Notes: generated by a model from the sequence alone, not told the origin. A stretch of 64,000 nt of DNA from Haemonchus contortus (GCA_000469685.2 LS997567.1:20386108-20450107); one strand, 5' to 3'. Positions 36,481 through 48,696 are shown, counted from the first letter of the stretch. Numbers and translations are program-made.

Positions 36481-36863
36481 TTAAGGCACAGTTCACTATA
36501 AAAATGGTTCCTGAGGTACCCTACTGGGCTAAATCTGTAGCCTCAAGAAGAGTACATGGGACGTTGTCGGGCCGAAAAACGTGCTAGACAGGGCTCCAAA
36601 ACCGGTATGGTCGACACGCGTACTGTAGTGGCTGTATCAGGCCGGCCTTGCTATTTTGCACCCTTCTCAATGAAACGTGAGAGCGCGGCGAATAAGGCGC
36701 TTATGTGAGAGACACTCAAAGGGAAGTAGACAGCCATCTCGAACAAGCCCCTTTTTCGATACTTTTTCTGGAGTCTCATATTTTCTATAATCCACCGATT
36801 TTCGTGCTCTCTTTACCATCCTTGCATATTCGGCATCATGGTTTCAATTATTACACCTAATAT

Positions 36864-37642
36864 ACAGTAGCACCCAAAAGTCGACGGCCAAATGCTTCTT
36901 CAGTTGTACTTTTCAGTCGTAACTCCTTTCCTACTTGATGTAATCATGCGAAATTTTAATGTGCGTAGCATGGGTGTGTTGTGAACATTCACCACTATCA
37001 AATAGAAATCTAATCAGTTCCAGATATCCTAAAGGACTTGAACTCAGAATCAACTGGAAGTACGAATGATGGCTTTCCTGGAGTTTCTTTCCTTCTTGTC
37101 ATGTCTAACGTGTACGAGCGCTAGTGCCGATAACGTGTACGAGCGCTAATGCCGATAAGGTGCGAATAACTGCGGACGTCAATAACTTTGCTTTTAGCGA
37201 AATCTGCTACTGCAACAAACCCTTGCTCGTTATGTGAATATCGCTGCTTAGTCAAATACTGTTGGTAGTGTGAATTATGCTTTAGTTAGACACATCAAAA
37301 TTTCGCGCGATTGGCTGCTTTCACAGTCCGCCGGCGTGCCGGCCGGCCGGCGTGCCGGCGGAGGCAGTGCTAGCGGGGAGGAGGGAGACAGACAGATAGG
37401 CTAACAGTCCACGCCCCTTCGAGGGGTTGAAAACAAACAACCTTCGAAGGGGTGTGGACTGTTTGCCTTACACTGTCTGCCTTCCTCCTCCCCCTAGCAC
37501 TGCCTCCGCCGGCACGCACGCCGGCACGCCGGCACGCCGGCCGGCCGGCGGACTATGAAAGCAGCCATTTGCTCCACTAAGAAAAAATTATGAACGGAAA
37601 AGCATAAGAGCATTTAGCCGAAGACTTTTGAGCGCTACTGTA
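36864..37642. mobile_element. Tc1-type non-autonomous element
   Basis: The ends read ACAGTAGCACCCAAAAGTC and, inverted, ACAGTAGCGCTCAAAAGTC, flanked by TA. The same terminus occurs at 58549 (right end) and 61925 (left end) beside Tc1-like transposase remnants, which ties this deleted element to that family. It has no transposase; its interior is dominated by a GC-rich foldback. Confidence 0.65.
37311..37567. repeat. GC-rich foldback (long inverted repeat)
   Basis: The arm at about 37311-37423 contains GCCGGCCGGCCGGCGTGCCG, GGAGGCAGTGCTAG and GTCCACGCCCCTTCGA. The opposite arm, about 37437-37567, is its inverse with small indels. The loop is an A-rich dozen bases (AAAACAAACAA). The transcript would form a hairpin of roughly 110 bp. 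Confidence 0.85.
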
Positions 37643-38040
37643 GATACCTCAAAGTTATCACGAATTGTGCCTTTGAGCAATAAATGAGCAAGTAGCGAAC
37701 TAAGGGATTTTTTAAAGCAAAAAAGTTTTTTTAGAGCACGTAGATGTACTAACATGTTGAGATATATCAAATCAGTCGTACGAAAAGAGGACGGCCTTAA
37801 TGGCGGGTGTTCTGATCCGATTTTTTACAGCAAATCTGGTTGCTTAACAACCAAAGGGCGGAAGTCATGATTATAGTAACAAGCCATTCACCCTATTGGT
37901 TGTTACAACTGATCAGCATCTCAGTGTCGAGATTTCACTATAAGCTGGCGTAGGATAGGTGAGCTATGGATTAGTCAATTGCACTGCACACTGATAAGAG
38001 TTAGCGCTGTTTTTGCAACACATAGTAATATATGTATGTA

Positions 38041-38921
38041 TTAGGTTGAGTAAAAAGTTTTGATCGGCTTTTCAATCTTCACTTTAAAAAGTCTTATTCC
38101 TATTGGAAGAGGAACTCAATTAGTAATATAGTCTCCATCGTTGTGCTAAACATACGTCTAACGAACCGGCAGTTTCTTGACTCCTGAGGCCTAGAAGGGT
38201 GGCGGCCGCGATTCGAAAAAGCTGGAGATCTCATTTTTGAGCTCCGGGCAGTCATCAAAATTTCTATCGCGGAGGTGATGTTTCAGAGCAAGAAACAAAT
38301 GGTAATCAGACGGAGCGAGACCTGGCGAATAAGTAGAATGGGGCAGAGCTGCCCATCTAAGTTCGGCAATTTACTGACAAAATAATTTCGCAACATGCGG
38401 TCGAGCGCTGTCGTGAAAAAGGCAAACATTTTCACGCTGCGGACGCTTCCTTCGTACAACGTCGACCAAACTCTGTAGCTGAAAAGCGTTAATCTCGGCG
38501 GTCACGGTGGGGCCCTCGGTAAGTTATCCAGTGTAGAGCATTCCCTGAGAATGTCCACCGACGACACAGTAAAACCTTCCTCGGACATAGTCTACTTCTC
38601 TGTTAGTCTTGGAGGTGCTTCGTCATGAAGCACCCGTGGACTGAGATACGATGACCCTTCTAGATGCCCCACAGATATTTGCGACAGCCGTCGGTGGATT
38701 ATGCCCTTACAGTAATTCGTGATAGACGATAGCTCTCAGACAGCTTCGGACGCCAGTTGAAGGTTGAAGTCATTTTTGCGAAGCTCTTCCAAGGGGATGC
38801 TTATATATCCTTTTAAAAATACAGATTAGGCATCGATCTACCATAACCCATTACGAAGTCCTTCCGAGCGGTCCTACATAAAAAGGGACGAAGGTCGATC
38901 AAGACTTTTTACTCAATCTAA
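38041..38921 (-). pseudogene. mariner remnant, family 2, copy 2
   Basis: TTAGGTTGAGTAAAAAGTTTTGATCG at the left end and its inverse at the right end, flanked by TA. The body is co-linear with 30498-31263 over most of its length (compare 38330-38700 with 30650-31030) and includes the same degraded transposase centre. It has no usable open frame. Confidence 0.75.
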
Positions 38922-38923
38922 TA

Positions 38924-40282
38924 TAACAAAACAGAACTTCATTTCCCCTACTTTCTGTTCATTCAATTTTTTAACGCTGTGGTAATATTAGGGGGTTCCA
39001 GATTTCGAGACAAGAGGACAGAGATACCGTGATGTGTACCCACCTGTATGTGGAAATAATGCAGTTTTAGGGTAGTAATTGGGCTACGCACGCTAACGCG
39101 CGCATCACATTTCTACAACCGCTTATCGACGATCTTACTCGAAAGAACATCGAAACTCTTTTCATGTTTCGTATACACGATACTGCTCCTCCCAAAGTTC
39201 CGCTTAAGTTCTGAAAGTTCTGGAAATCACGCATTAAGATCAAAGCGCTCAAGAGTAAAGTGTTCCTTCAAGTGTGTAGCAATCATTTCGCTCTTATTCA
39301 ACTAGTAGTCACGCATCAGAGATGTGCTGGAAAACAGTCGACAGTGCGTTCGGTGTGCCTGATACCGACAGATGCTAATGTAGAAGATCTCTATCCCACG
39401 TCCTCTTTTTTGTAAAGGTCTGATAACTCTGTGACTGAAATGAACCCAATTTGGTCTATCCTGGGTGAAAAAAAGGAACTATGCCCCCAGTCAATGAAGT
39501 CACATAAGAATCCGTACCTGTTGGGAGATTAGTATGAACAGTATCGGTAGACTTCCTGATTCATAACTGCTTCTTCGCCGCGCCCACATGACATTTCGCA
39601 CTCTTCATCGCGCCTACGTGACTTGATAGTGTGTGTCGTAGAAAAGTTTACCAGCTGTTTCTCATTATTTCCGTAGTGGAGGTCACATACACGCACCCAC
39701 GATGTTTTCGCTCTCTAGGTTCAGCCGTATATTTGAGAAGATTATCGTTTAAATGACGGCCCGTGTGCCACCTCAAATATTGTGAGCAACTCTTCGTATT
39801 GTTCGCTTTTGAGAGAGAGCTTGTCTAAGTCACATTTGAAATGTTTCAATGTCGCATTTATCCAACCTTGTTTGGAGCTCGACTGCGCGTTGAGCCTCGC
39901 AGCATAGCTGTCCACCTTTTGCTGAAATGGTGGCTCCTTACATCTCATCAGTAAACAATGTTTTATTATTCCTGAGCTGCCTTAATGGAAATCTCACCAT
40001 TTAGTTTCTGCTACTTATATACTACTTATCTCCTTCGTCAGGGTTATGTATTCAGCCAAGATTACCGTATGTGAAAAGCACGACATCCGTAAGTTAGCGA
40101 ATAAGTTATGGAATATTCGGGTATCAAAACGGAATACCATAACCAGCAGTTTACATTAGAGTATCCAGGACAAGTTTTGAGAAACTTACTCCCAGATATC
40201 AGCTGTATAGTCGCAGAAAAGTAGAGCAGTCACACTTGTTTTCTTTTCTGGTCTTTACTTTATTTTTATTTCTTGAATTTGG
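38924..40282. other. ETS intron, mostly unassigned
   Basis: At 39079-39110, GGGCTACGCACGCTAACGCG is a Helitron-like 3' terminus (minus strand), but no matching 5' end is evident. No gene recognised. Confidence 0.35.
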
Positions 40283-40495
40283 AGTATCTATAGAATTCCT
40301 GAAGTCCCAGAGATAATGCAGCCTGACACTGGGGACCGGGAAATGAATCATGACCGAATGAATATCGACTAACTTCCGCGAAGCATTGTGTGTGCTCTAG
40401 ACGCATCGAAAACAGCGCTGCGATTCTGAATGGAAATCGATTGCGAGGCTTAATCCCAAAAGCGGGATTGATCAACGTCAGAAACGTTTAACCTT
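40283..40495 (+). repeat. tRNA-derived SINE, 5'-truncated copy
   Basis: The segment aligns with the 3' two-thirds of the SINE at 53296-53597. Shared strings include GATTCTGA(A/G)TGGAA(A/G)TCGA and the terminal GCGGGATTGATCAACG. The tRNA-like head is missing. Confidence 0.6.
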
Positions 40496-40819
40496 TTTAG
40501 CGATGGAATTCGTTAGGTAAAGCATCTCCGAAACAAAGAATATAAAGGCATTTCCTAGAAGTTGCAATGGCACCGTTTCCGATGACATCGTTTCATTGAA
40601 CCGTTTCGTTTCGGAAGTTTTGAAAAATGTTGACAGAACTGAACAAATTCAGTGTCTTTTCAAAAATAAGGTTGGCCATACGGAATAGTCCCACCCCGTT
40701 TGATGTCATTGATATGTTACAGAATTGGAAAGATTTGAGAATTTTTCTTATAGCAAACAGGAGCGATAGGGTTGCTGGATCATTTCAGGAATCCGTCCTT
40801 GTATAATCCTTGTAACTTA

Positions 40820-43800
40820 CCAGGGAAGGATCCCAAGTCGAAGTGGCCATTTAAAATGAGACCTTCACTACTGGACGTATTTTCGGATGCTGAGTTCGAA
40901 TTTGCTTTCCGAATTTGCCGAGCGTTTCTCTGAACGGAGTTATGAGGCTGGTTCCAGGGAGCTTAACATAAGAAACTTAAATTACATGGATGTGCTCGAC
41001 TGTTCAACGACGGCTTGGTGTAGTGGTAAGCGTGACGCCTCATGGGCGAAAGGCTAGGGTTCGGGCTTTGAGGGAACGGAATTTTTTGCATCATATAGAA
41101 TTCTTCCTCAAGGACTAGAAAATACTCTCATGGTGATTTTATTACGTTCTATGACCTTTTAATGCTTGCCTGATACCTTCTCCTTCCTACCTACCTGTTA
41201 CCGAGTGGGCGACTCCTCCGTGCGCAAAATTTGATGGTCCGGGCGAGTAAAATATATATGAGGAGGAATGATGATGCTAGAGAGGGTGTCGATGCTATTA
41301 TACATTGGGTGCGATGGTGAGTAGCAGCTCTGAACTCAACAGCACCGGCACTGTTGATAGTGGTTATGTTATGTTATGTTTATCACGTTGCTAAGGCAAA
41401 CGCAAGAAAAGCCAGAAAATTACCATAAGAAGCAACAAGAAAACAAAACAGAAAACACAAACATTCGTAAATAGCAACACCAAGTTCATCCAAACCTATG
41501 CACCCACGAAAAACAGAACGGTTAATTTCAAAGAACTAGGAGATTGAGACTTTGTATAATGCTGCAGCCACGTATCCTTTGAACACCATTGAGGAACCTG
41601 GGATCACGAAACTCCTAGTCACTTTGTTGAATAAACTTCCAGCACGAAACGTTAAGCTCTTAGCTCTGACGTTTGTTCTGGGCCTCACGAGGAATATTTT
41701 GATTGGATCTCCTCTAGTTCGAGAATGCACTGTCTTATAGACTTCAAATGGGCCAAACTCATTGCATTGATACAGAAGCTCATGAACCATACATACGTCG
41801 AATACTTTACGCCGTGATTCAAGAGTGGATAGATTGAAATTCCTATTCCGAATGGCGGCCTTAGGAATCCTAGAATAGAGGAAACTTCCAGTTCGGAGTA
41901 GGATTTTGCGTGTGTTGTTGTTTTGCACTTTTTCTATCGCTTTAGCATCTTTTTTCCTAATGGGGTGAAACACAGTAGCGCCGGACTCCACAAGGGGACG
42001 GTTGTACGTTTTGTAAGCACGAAGGAGTATTGACTAGTTCGTCGAGGAAAGTCCCTTAAAATTATGGAACGTGCGCAAGCGGGTAAAGTTACAACGATTA
42101 CGTATGTGCGTGGAGAAGTTGAGAGTATTAGTGTAGGTAAAACCAGGATCCCTGACAACATTCACATGAGAGATCGTGACCCCATCCAGTACATATGGAC
42201 GGAGGGCAATCTCTGGTGAGGCTCCAATCCTCATACACATTGTCTTATGTGAAGCTAAAGGGAGCTGCCAAAGCATAGTCCAATCACTGAGAAGCGTGAT
42301 AGCTTGTTGGAGATCTTCAATATCCTCAGTTTGAGTTATAGTCTTATAGATCTTAACATCGTCGGCATACATCTTGGTTCTAACATTCAGACCATCGAAC
42401 AAGCTAGGTATCTCTGAGGTAAAAACATTGAACAAAACCGGAGAGAGGACCTCCCCCCCCTGTGGCACACCACTCAGCACATCTCTGATTTCAGAGTAAG
42501 TATGTCCGACTCGGACCTGAAAGGTCCTACCATACCCTCCTCACAAGAACAGGGTGAAATCCGAGATTCGTGAGCTTATAGAGCAACTTCTTATGCGATA
42601 CCATATCAAACGCCTTTGCAAAATCAAAATATACCACATCACTGCAACAGTTATTATCAAGCCCCCTGGTCCAACCTTCTAGGCTCTCAATCATATTTGT
42701 TTCCGCTGACCGACCCGGTATGAAACCATGTTAGGCTCTAGGGATTATATGGCATGCTGCAACATATTCCAGAACGTGCGCCTTGATGGTTTTCTCAAAT
42801 AGTCTGCAAAACAAGGTTGTTATGCTAACAGGCCTATAATTCGCCGGATCCGAAGAAGGTTCTTTTTTGAGAACAGGAGTAACAAAGGAGTGCTTCCACC
42901 GTCGAGGGACCTCCCCTCTCATCAATGATTGATTGACTATGTACGCTAATGGTCCACAGATGACAGCAGCAACCTGTTGTATGAAAAATAACGGAATGAA
43001 GTCCGAAGTTATCGAAGAGCTCCTAGGCCAGCTCATTATTTGGTCATAGAGTCGATCCGCATGAAACCAGGGCAGTTCTTTCATAGAACACGTCAACGGT
43101 GAGGTTAATTCAGGAACTATACCATCATCATTTAGAAATGATTTTGAAAACTGGTCCGCAAACACGTTTGCTTTGTCTCGTGCTCTGCATACCACTAGGT
43201 CACCACTTTTCAGAGAAGCAATGCACTTTTTATCTTGAATTTTGCTATTCAGATACTTGTAGGAACTACCACTGCATCCTGCCTCAAAAATTTTCTCTAC
43301 GTAACGATTGAACTTCCTGAGACGAGTGAGAAAAACATCCGTGAATCTTCTGTATCCTGTCCAGTTCCCAGCACGCCTAGCTTCGAGAAAAAGGCAATCG
43401 CGATGCTCGCTCATTTTTTGCAGATCACCCGGTAGGGAAACAGACTTGAAGGGAGCCTCCTTCCTCCAAGGAACATAATAATCAATGGCTGTATGTGGCA
43501 CTGACAACAGCAATTCATACTTCTCATTGACATCGTTGCACGTTTCAAACAACTCAACCCACCGTATGCGCGAGAGGTCACTCGTTAGATCCTTGAAGTT
43601 ACAAGCAGAGAGTACCCTACGATAAACAGGTGAAGCCAAACAGTCGTACACTGAAACCTGAAAAGCAACGCTGCTGTGATCACTGTACCCTACAGGAGGA
43701 AGGATCTGTAGGTTCCTTATCAAATCTAACTCAGAGCTGAAAACCAAGTCCAAGATCTTTCCTTGCCTGGTTGGGTCACGGACATGTTGGGTTAACTCAT

Positions 43801-45253
43801 GACAGTATATTAGTTCGCAAAACGAAGCCACAATGGAACGATCTGATTCGGCGCAAAATTTTTTGTAAAGTTCAGGCGTATTGAAATCACCAACGATTAC
43901 GGTGGGCAACTCACACGCAATTAGATCACTAAGGACTTAAATTAGTTGCAGTTAGTTTTCACTGCTATACATGATGGTATCCTGTACACAACTATAACTC
44001 GGAAACTGGAACTACTACTGAATACGTCGGCGCAAAGCATTTCGTATGCATCGCAAACATTCCATGAAAACCTTAACCACGGACAACCTGGAGTGCGCTA
44101 ATAGAACAACGCCACCCCCAGACTTTTTAGGAAGACCGCATCTGAGGACATCGTAATTCTTGCATAGAGCTCCCAGAATAGAAGAAGTAAGATGACTTGG
44201 TTTCAGCCAGCTTTCGGCAAAACCGTAGAGATCATATTTGCAACATAAAACCCTTTCGACATAGACCGAGTTCCTTGATATTGACCTCACATTACAGAAA
44301 AAGAATTTGTGACAATTCAACTCAACCCGCGGAGATGTTACTATTTTTTCTGGGTTCTCGAAGAACAGAAAGCTATTCAGTGCGTCTTACATCCACAACA
44401 GCAGGTGGAGGGAATAACACCCTGCTCGAGGCTACCAGGAGGCTGATACAGCCGATAAAAGCTTATTTCTTATTTCCTTCTCTAAATATGATTCAACGCA
44501 CCGCCTCTTATGAAATAGCTCATGATCTCAACTTTTGCGTGTACACACGATACCCATTCTTTGCTTACTATCGCTTGTCTACTTTTAGTTCTGTGCGGCT
44601 CGATTTAGAAAATTCCTTTTGTATCCATAGTGTGCCGCCGGCTACTTAAGTACTCACCCGGGTGATTTTGGGACGCCTACACAATTCTGTTTTCCTCATG
44701 ATTGGGATTAGTAAGTGTAAAGCTGTGACGAGTTCATTTTTCATTGGTTGCTCCCATTGTTAGAAGCTTCTCTGTTTCAAGCATTTCGTGCTAGAGCATC
44801 GCATTTGTTCATAAAGTGGCAAAAGTATTTCTACTGTGAATGTGGGGTGCATTAGCATGCGAGTAAATCTGAAGTGTTACTTTGTGCGTATGAATATCAG
44901 CAAAAGCATCAAAAAGTCATAAAACGTGATAAAATCACCATGAGAGTATTCTCTAGTCCTTAAGGGAAAAATTCTATATAATGCAAAAATTCCGTCCGCC
45001 ACAAAACCCGAACTCTAGCCTCTCGCCCATGAAGCGTCACGCTTACCACTACACCAAGCCACCTTTGAGAAGTCAGTCATATCCATGTAATTTAAGTTTT
45101 CTTATGTTAAGCTCCCTGGAACCACCCTCATAACTCCGTTCAGAGAAACGCTCGGCAAATTTGCAGAGCAAATTCGAACTCAGCATCCGAAAATACCTCC
45201 AGTAGTGTTGGTCTTATTTTGAATGCCTACTTCGACTTGGGATCCTTTCCTGG
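40820..45253. mobile_element. Long-TIR DNA element, subfamily 2 (TSD TTA), split by a LINE
   Basis: Both ends read inwards begin CCAGG(G/A)AAGGATCCCAAGTCG, with TTA on each side (40817-40819, 45254-45256). The arms are about 350 b. Each arm contains TTGGTGTAGTGGTAAGCGTGACGC, a tRNA A-box/D-arm-like string, followed about 40 b later by GGGTTCGGGCT or a variant. Removing the LINE at 41364-44356 leaves ~1.44 kb co-linear with 49546-50970. It has no transposase of its own. It ends 34 b before an ETS exon. Confidence 0.8.
41364..44356 (-). pseudogene. CR1-like non-LTR retrotransposon, nested and broken
   Basis: On the minus strand the endonuclease starts at FFFCNVRSISRNSVYVERVL (44300) and shows FAESWL and SGGGVVLL. 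After a frame change it continues PTVIVGDFNTPE and VGYSDHSSVAFQV. The reverse transcriptase has TPVLKKEPSSDPANYRPVSI, then GVPQGGEVLSPVLFNVF and MYADDVKIY in later frames. The C-terminal FNLSTLESRRKVFD block is present. The 3' end is a (CATAA)n tail at 41364-41380. At least three frame changes make it inactive. CR1 is my best clade guess from the motifs and short tandem 3' tail; another Jockey-superfamily clade is possible. Confidence 0.8.
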
Positions 45254-45287
45254 TTAGAAGTAGCTTTCTCACTAAATTTAATTTCAG

Positions 45288-45441
45288 GTTTCGAGATGCG
45301 TGCAAATATTAACGACTCAAAACCGAAAAACAGCAACGAAGGGAGATCAAGGAAACACTCAAAATCCACCAGGGGCAGTAAACTATGGGAGTTTATTCGG
45401 GACGCTCTGAAGGATCCTCTCACATGTCCATCAATCGTTCG
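45288..45441 (+). CDS. ETS factor, exon f: basic stretch and start of ETS domain
   Basis: The acceptor is TAAATTTAATTTCAG and the donor CG|GTATGT, phase 2. It encodes a basic, probably nuclear-localising stretch (SKPKNSNEGRSRKHSKSTRG) and then KLWEFIRDALKDP, the first ETS helix with its invariant tryptophan, and CPSIVR. It starts only 34 b after the right end of a long-TIR transposon, with the acceptor intact. A 59-b intron follows. Confidence 0.9.
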
Positions 45442-45500
45442 GTATGTTAATTTTCGAAGTGGTTAGATGCGCATACTTTACTATCAAAGTCCTACTGCAG

Positions 45501-45620
45501 ATGGGAGGATCCCATAGAGGGAGTATTCCGGATAGTCGAATCAGAAAAACTTGCACGACTTTGGGGTGAGCGGAAAAACAACACTAAGATGACTTACGAG
45601 AAGCTGAGCAGAGCAATGAG
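45501..45620 (+). CDS. ETS factor, exon g: core of ETS domain
   Basis: The acceptor is AAGTCCTACTGCAG, the donor AG|GTATGT, phase 2. It encodes [30 protein letters not shown] and [10 protein letters not shown]. The second and third conserved tryptophans are present. The recognition helix SRAMR keeps both arginines that contact GGA DNA in characterised ETS proteins. The exon stops inside the second arginine codon. Confidence 0.92.
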
Positions 45621-46989
45621 GTATGTCCATGACACGGCTTGGCCATTCCATTATTAGTCACGGTCATTCCAATGCACTGTCACTCTGGAGGAGTCACATG
45701 AAACACAAAACTGTAATATCTTTGATTTCTGATTATTTGACGTCTTCAATAACTTAGTTACTCGGTGTTGATTTCCTGCAGGTGATGTTAGAAAATCGCC
45801 TCGGTCGCTGTTTTTCGAAGTTTTTGCATCTATGTTTGTTCACCATACAAGGATGTAATCTTATTTCATAGAAATTCTATTTCTCTCATCTGTTGAAGTC
45901 AGTTGTATCGATCTTCAGGTTGAGTGCTGTTAAGTTCGCTTTTTCAGTATCCCATAAAAACAGATAACGATGAGAGGTATTGAATATGGATCTCCGAATA
46001 CTACAACTCCCAAAAATGACATTATATTATGAACCACGTGTAGAAGGTAATTTCTGGTAACCGCCGATGATTCACCAGTTTTTGTTCCTGGCGCAAGTCT
46101 AGCATCCTGCTTTATTATTCTAGTCATTTCGTAATAACACAATTGAAGACTTGCAGCACCGGTTAAAATTTGCCGAAAAGCTTTTTTGTGAATTGCTTTT
46201 CACTGCTTGACCGATTTGCTTCATATCTTGATGTGATTTGTCGTCCAATATAACGAACAAATTGCACCACATGTACTCCCGAGCAGTGCCTAGCGCGTGA
46301 TCTCGTTCGATGTTTTTTGCAACTGCCAACTTCCCCCTGTATTATTATTGTAGTGTGCGCTCTTTTCGCGAAATTGGAACATCTTTTCTACGTAAACGAC
46401 TCACCTCGATGGTTTAGAAGGCTGAAACTTTGAAAGTCACATGTAAAGTTACCAGTCAGGCCGCTCGGCTTCCCTTCTTCTTATGACAGAGTTGTAGTAA
46501 TCCGCAAATCGGCCCCTCCTTATTTGGAGCGAGTGATACTTATCGGAAAACGAAATTTGATAGAGAACTAACAAGGCATGCAAGTGGTACTTTTCATTTT
46601 AAAATGTGCCGATGCTTATGCCTTTATTAGATGTCTCGTTATGATGCGGTTCATTTTAAGTATAATGACCCATTGAAGATCAACTGTTAGGCAACCAAAG
46701 CCTCGAATGTTGTTCAGTCATAACAACACCATTATCAAATGTCTTTATCAGTGCTTTTCTTTACGGATGTATCAAGAGATGCGAGTCCTGCTTTATTTCC
46801 CGTCGGATAAGTTTGATGTCAAGAATGATGTCGGAGCAAAGAGAAACCGTGATCCTTCATTGAATCACAAATATCGCTAAGTAGAGGTCGTAATCTAGTA
46901 GCAAGAAATAAACCAATTTTCATGTCATAATTTAGTGCCGTTGATCGATTCTTGTCACTGCACTTACCATTCTCGTCAAATGAAGCATA
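45621..46989. other. ETS intron, no recognised gene
   Basis: Low-GC intronic sequence with short frames only (for example 46329-46120 minus). No terminus or domain recognised. Confidence 0.4.
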
Positions 46990-47400
46990 TCATAGAGTAT
47001 CAGAGAACACCCACCATAAGTGTTCCTAGCTTATCTCCTCTGCTCCTGCTAACTTGAACTCTCCAAGTCCACGGTACAGGAGTTAGGAATTTCCGCTCAA
47101 ACGTTTATTTCGCGCAAACCCCGCCTCCTGTGGGCGGATTCCGGTCCTGCAACCCACCATAAGCGCTGTGCTCCTACCAATTTTGAACGTTCTAGGTACA
47201 CGGAAATAGGAGTTATGGATTTCGTGTAAACATTTATTTCGCGCAAACCCTTCTGTGGGCGGAGTTCGGCTCTCCTGTGGGCGGAGTTCGGACCTGCTAC
47301 CCACTAGAAGTGTTCTCATCCTGCCTCCAGTACTCTTAACAAATTTGAACGTTCTAGGTCCACGGGGACGGGTTTATGTATTTTCGGTTGGACACAGATA
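46990..47400. repeat. GC-box tandem units of the Helitron-like family
   Basis: Three to four units carry GCAAACCCCGCCTCCTG or TGTGGGCGGAGTTCGG, CCTGC.ACCCAC, and TTTGAACGTTCTAGGT.CACGG. They are related to 27560-28660 and 55600-55900 in opposite orientation. Confidence 0.6.
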
Positions 47401-47402
47401 TA

Positions 47403-48693
47403 CAGGGTGGCTACAAAGTATGGTCCGGTATTTATTCGCACGTTAAAAAAATAAATAGGCCACATTTGTTCAAGAATCTTCATTAAATGGTATGACTAAG
47501 ATAAGAGAACATTTATTCGAGGTATTGTTCGAAACGATCGCCTTTGGCCAGAATACAAGCTCCCAATCTCTTTATAAAGGCTCCCACGGTGGGCCGCGAG
47601 TAGTCGACATCAATTTTCTGCGATTCCCTCTAATGAGCGGCTTTTAGACTGTCCAAACTGCAGTGGGGTGAAGAAGACACTTTTTGCTGCAGATAGCTCC
47701 AGACGGAGTAGCCCATTGAATTAAGGTCTGGGGAGTTAGATGGCCACATGTCTTTGTCCCAGGAACCAGGAAAATGATGTCGGCAGAAGGAAATCGTGGA
47801 TTCCGACCCATGTGCTGGTGCTCATTCCTGTTGCAAGATAAAGTTCCATTCTCCATAGTGATTTCGGGCCCTTGGCAACAGTGCGTCCCTTAAAATGAAA
47901 TTCCGCTGAGTTTCGAAATTGATCTCGATGTTTTTATCAACAAAAACGAGAGGTGTTCAGCCTTCTGATAATATTCCGGCCCATACCGTCACCGAGTTCG
48001 GGAACAGGCTCCGGGTTTTTGCTCGTCGTTTTCTAGAGTTTTTCTCTGCCCGAGATAGCAAGTGCCGCTGGTTTTGGCTGTTGTGCGTGACCTCGACCGT
48101 GAAGATTTTCTCGTCTGTCCACACGATGTCCGAGACGCGGCCCCGCACGAACTGCTGCCAGAAGCTTCCGACATTTTTTTAGTCCGTTCTTCTTTGCTGC
48201 TTTGCTGAGCATCTGGCCTCGGATGAAGCGGTAACTGTGAAAATCTAGTTCACATTACGCAATGTTTTGAACACTTCTTCGTGATATATGCAAATCCAAA
48301 CAATTTTGTTCATGCTGACCTCATCCTTGCGTGAGATCCTCTTCTTGATCACCTTCCGCATCCGAGGAACATTGCAATTCTTGAACGCCCTGATTTTGGA
48401 AGTGGTAGATGGTGTCCACGCTCCCTGTACTGGTCCGCAATTCTTCTGACCATTCTGTCGTGCAGCTTTCTTGCAACCTCCACAGCGGAACATCCTTCGT
48501 CTACGAGATGTGTGATTGTGGCACGGTGAGGAGATGCTCGCATTTCTCCGGGGTACTTATACCGACAGTCGCAATAATTTGGCTATAGTGCATGACTAAC
48601 ATGCTTTATCCAGAGCATATATTGCACAGCTTAAACAGAGTTTACAGGTTAGCAAGCGACGGGTGATTTGGCGGACCATACTTTGTAGGCACC

Positions 48694-48696
<3 letters not shown>
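47403..48696 (-). pseudogene. DDD-type Tc1/mariner transposon (maT-like), catalytic residue lost
   Basis: The ends read CAGGGTGGCTACAAAGTATG and, inverted, CAGGGTGCCTACAAAGTATG, flanked by TA. On the minus strand, an HTH region (HRATITHLVDEGCSAVEVAR) lies near 48520, DIVWTDEKIFTVEV (first D) near 48115, LQQEWAPAHGS (second D changed to E) near 47830, and WPSNSPDLNSMGYSVWS near 47740. Relatives read SPDLNPMDYSVWS, so the third D is G (GGC) here. Several frameshifts are also present. One end lies in a (TA)n tract. Confidence 0.8.

Larger units (their letters stand above)
36481..37672. mobile_element. TTAA-type MITE relative, interrupted
   Basis: TTAA then GGCACAGTTCACTATAA at the left. The right end read inwards is AAAGGCACAATTCGTGATAAC near 37672. 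The right flank is TTGA rather than TTAA, so the end is diverged. It is split by the Tc1-type element at 36864-37642. Confidence 0.4.

Noticed and set aside
41000..41075. Possible tRNA gene in the transposon arm
   Set aside because: A- and B-box-like strings are present, but the acceptor and anticodon stems do not pair properly, and the block is repeated in inverted arms of several elements.
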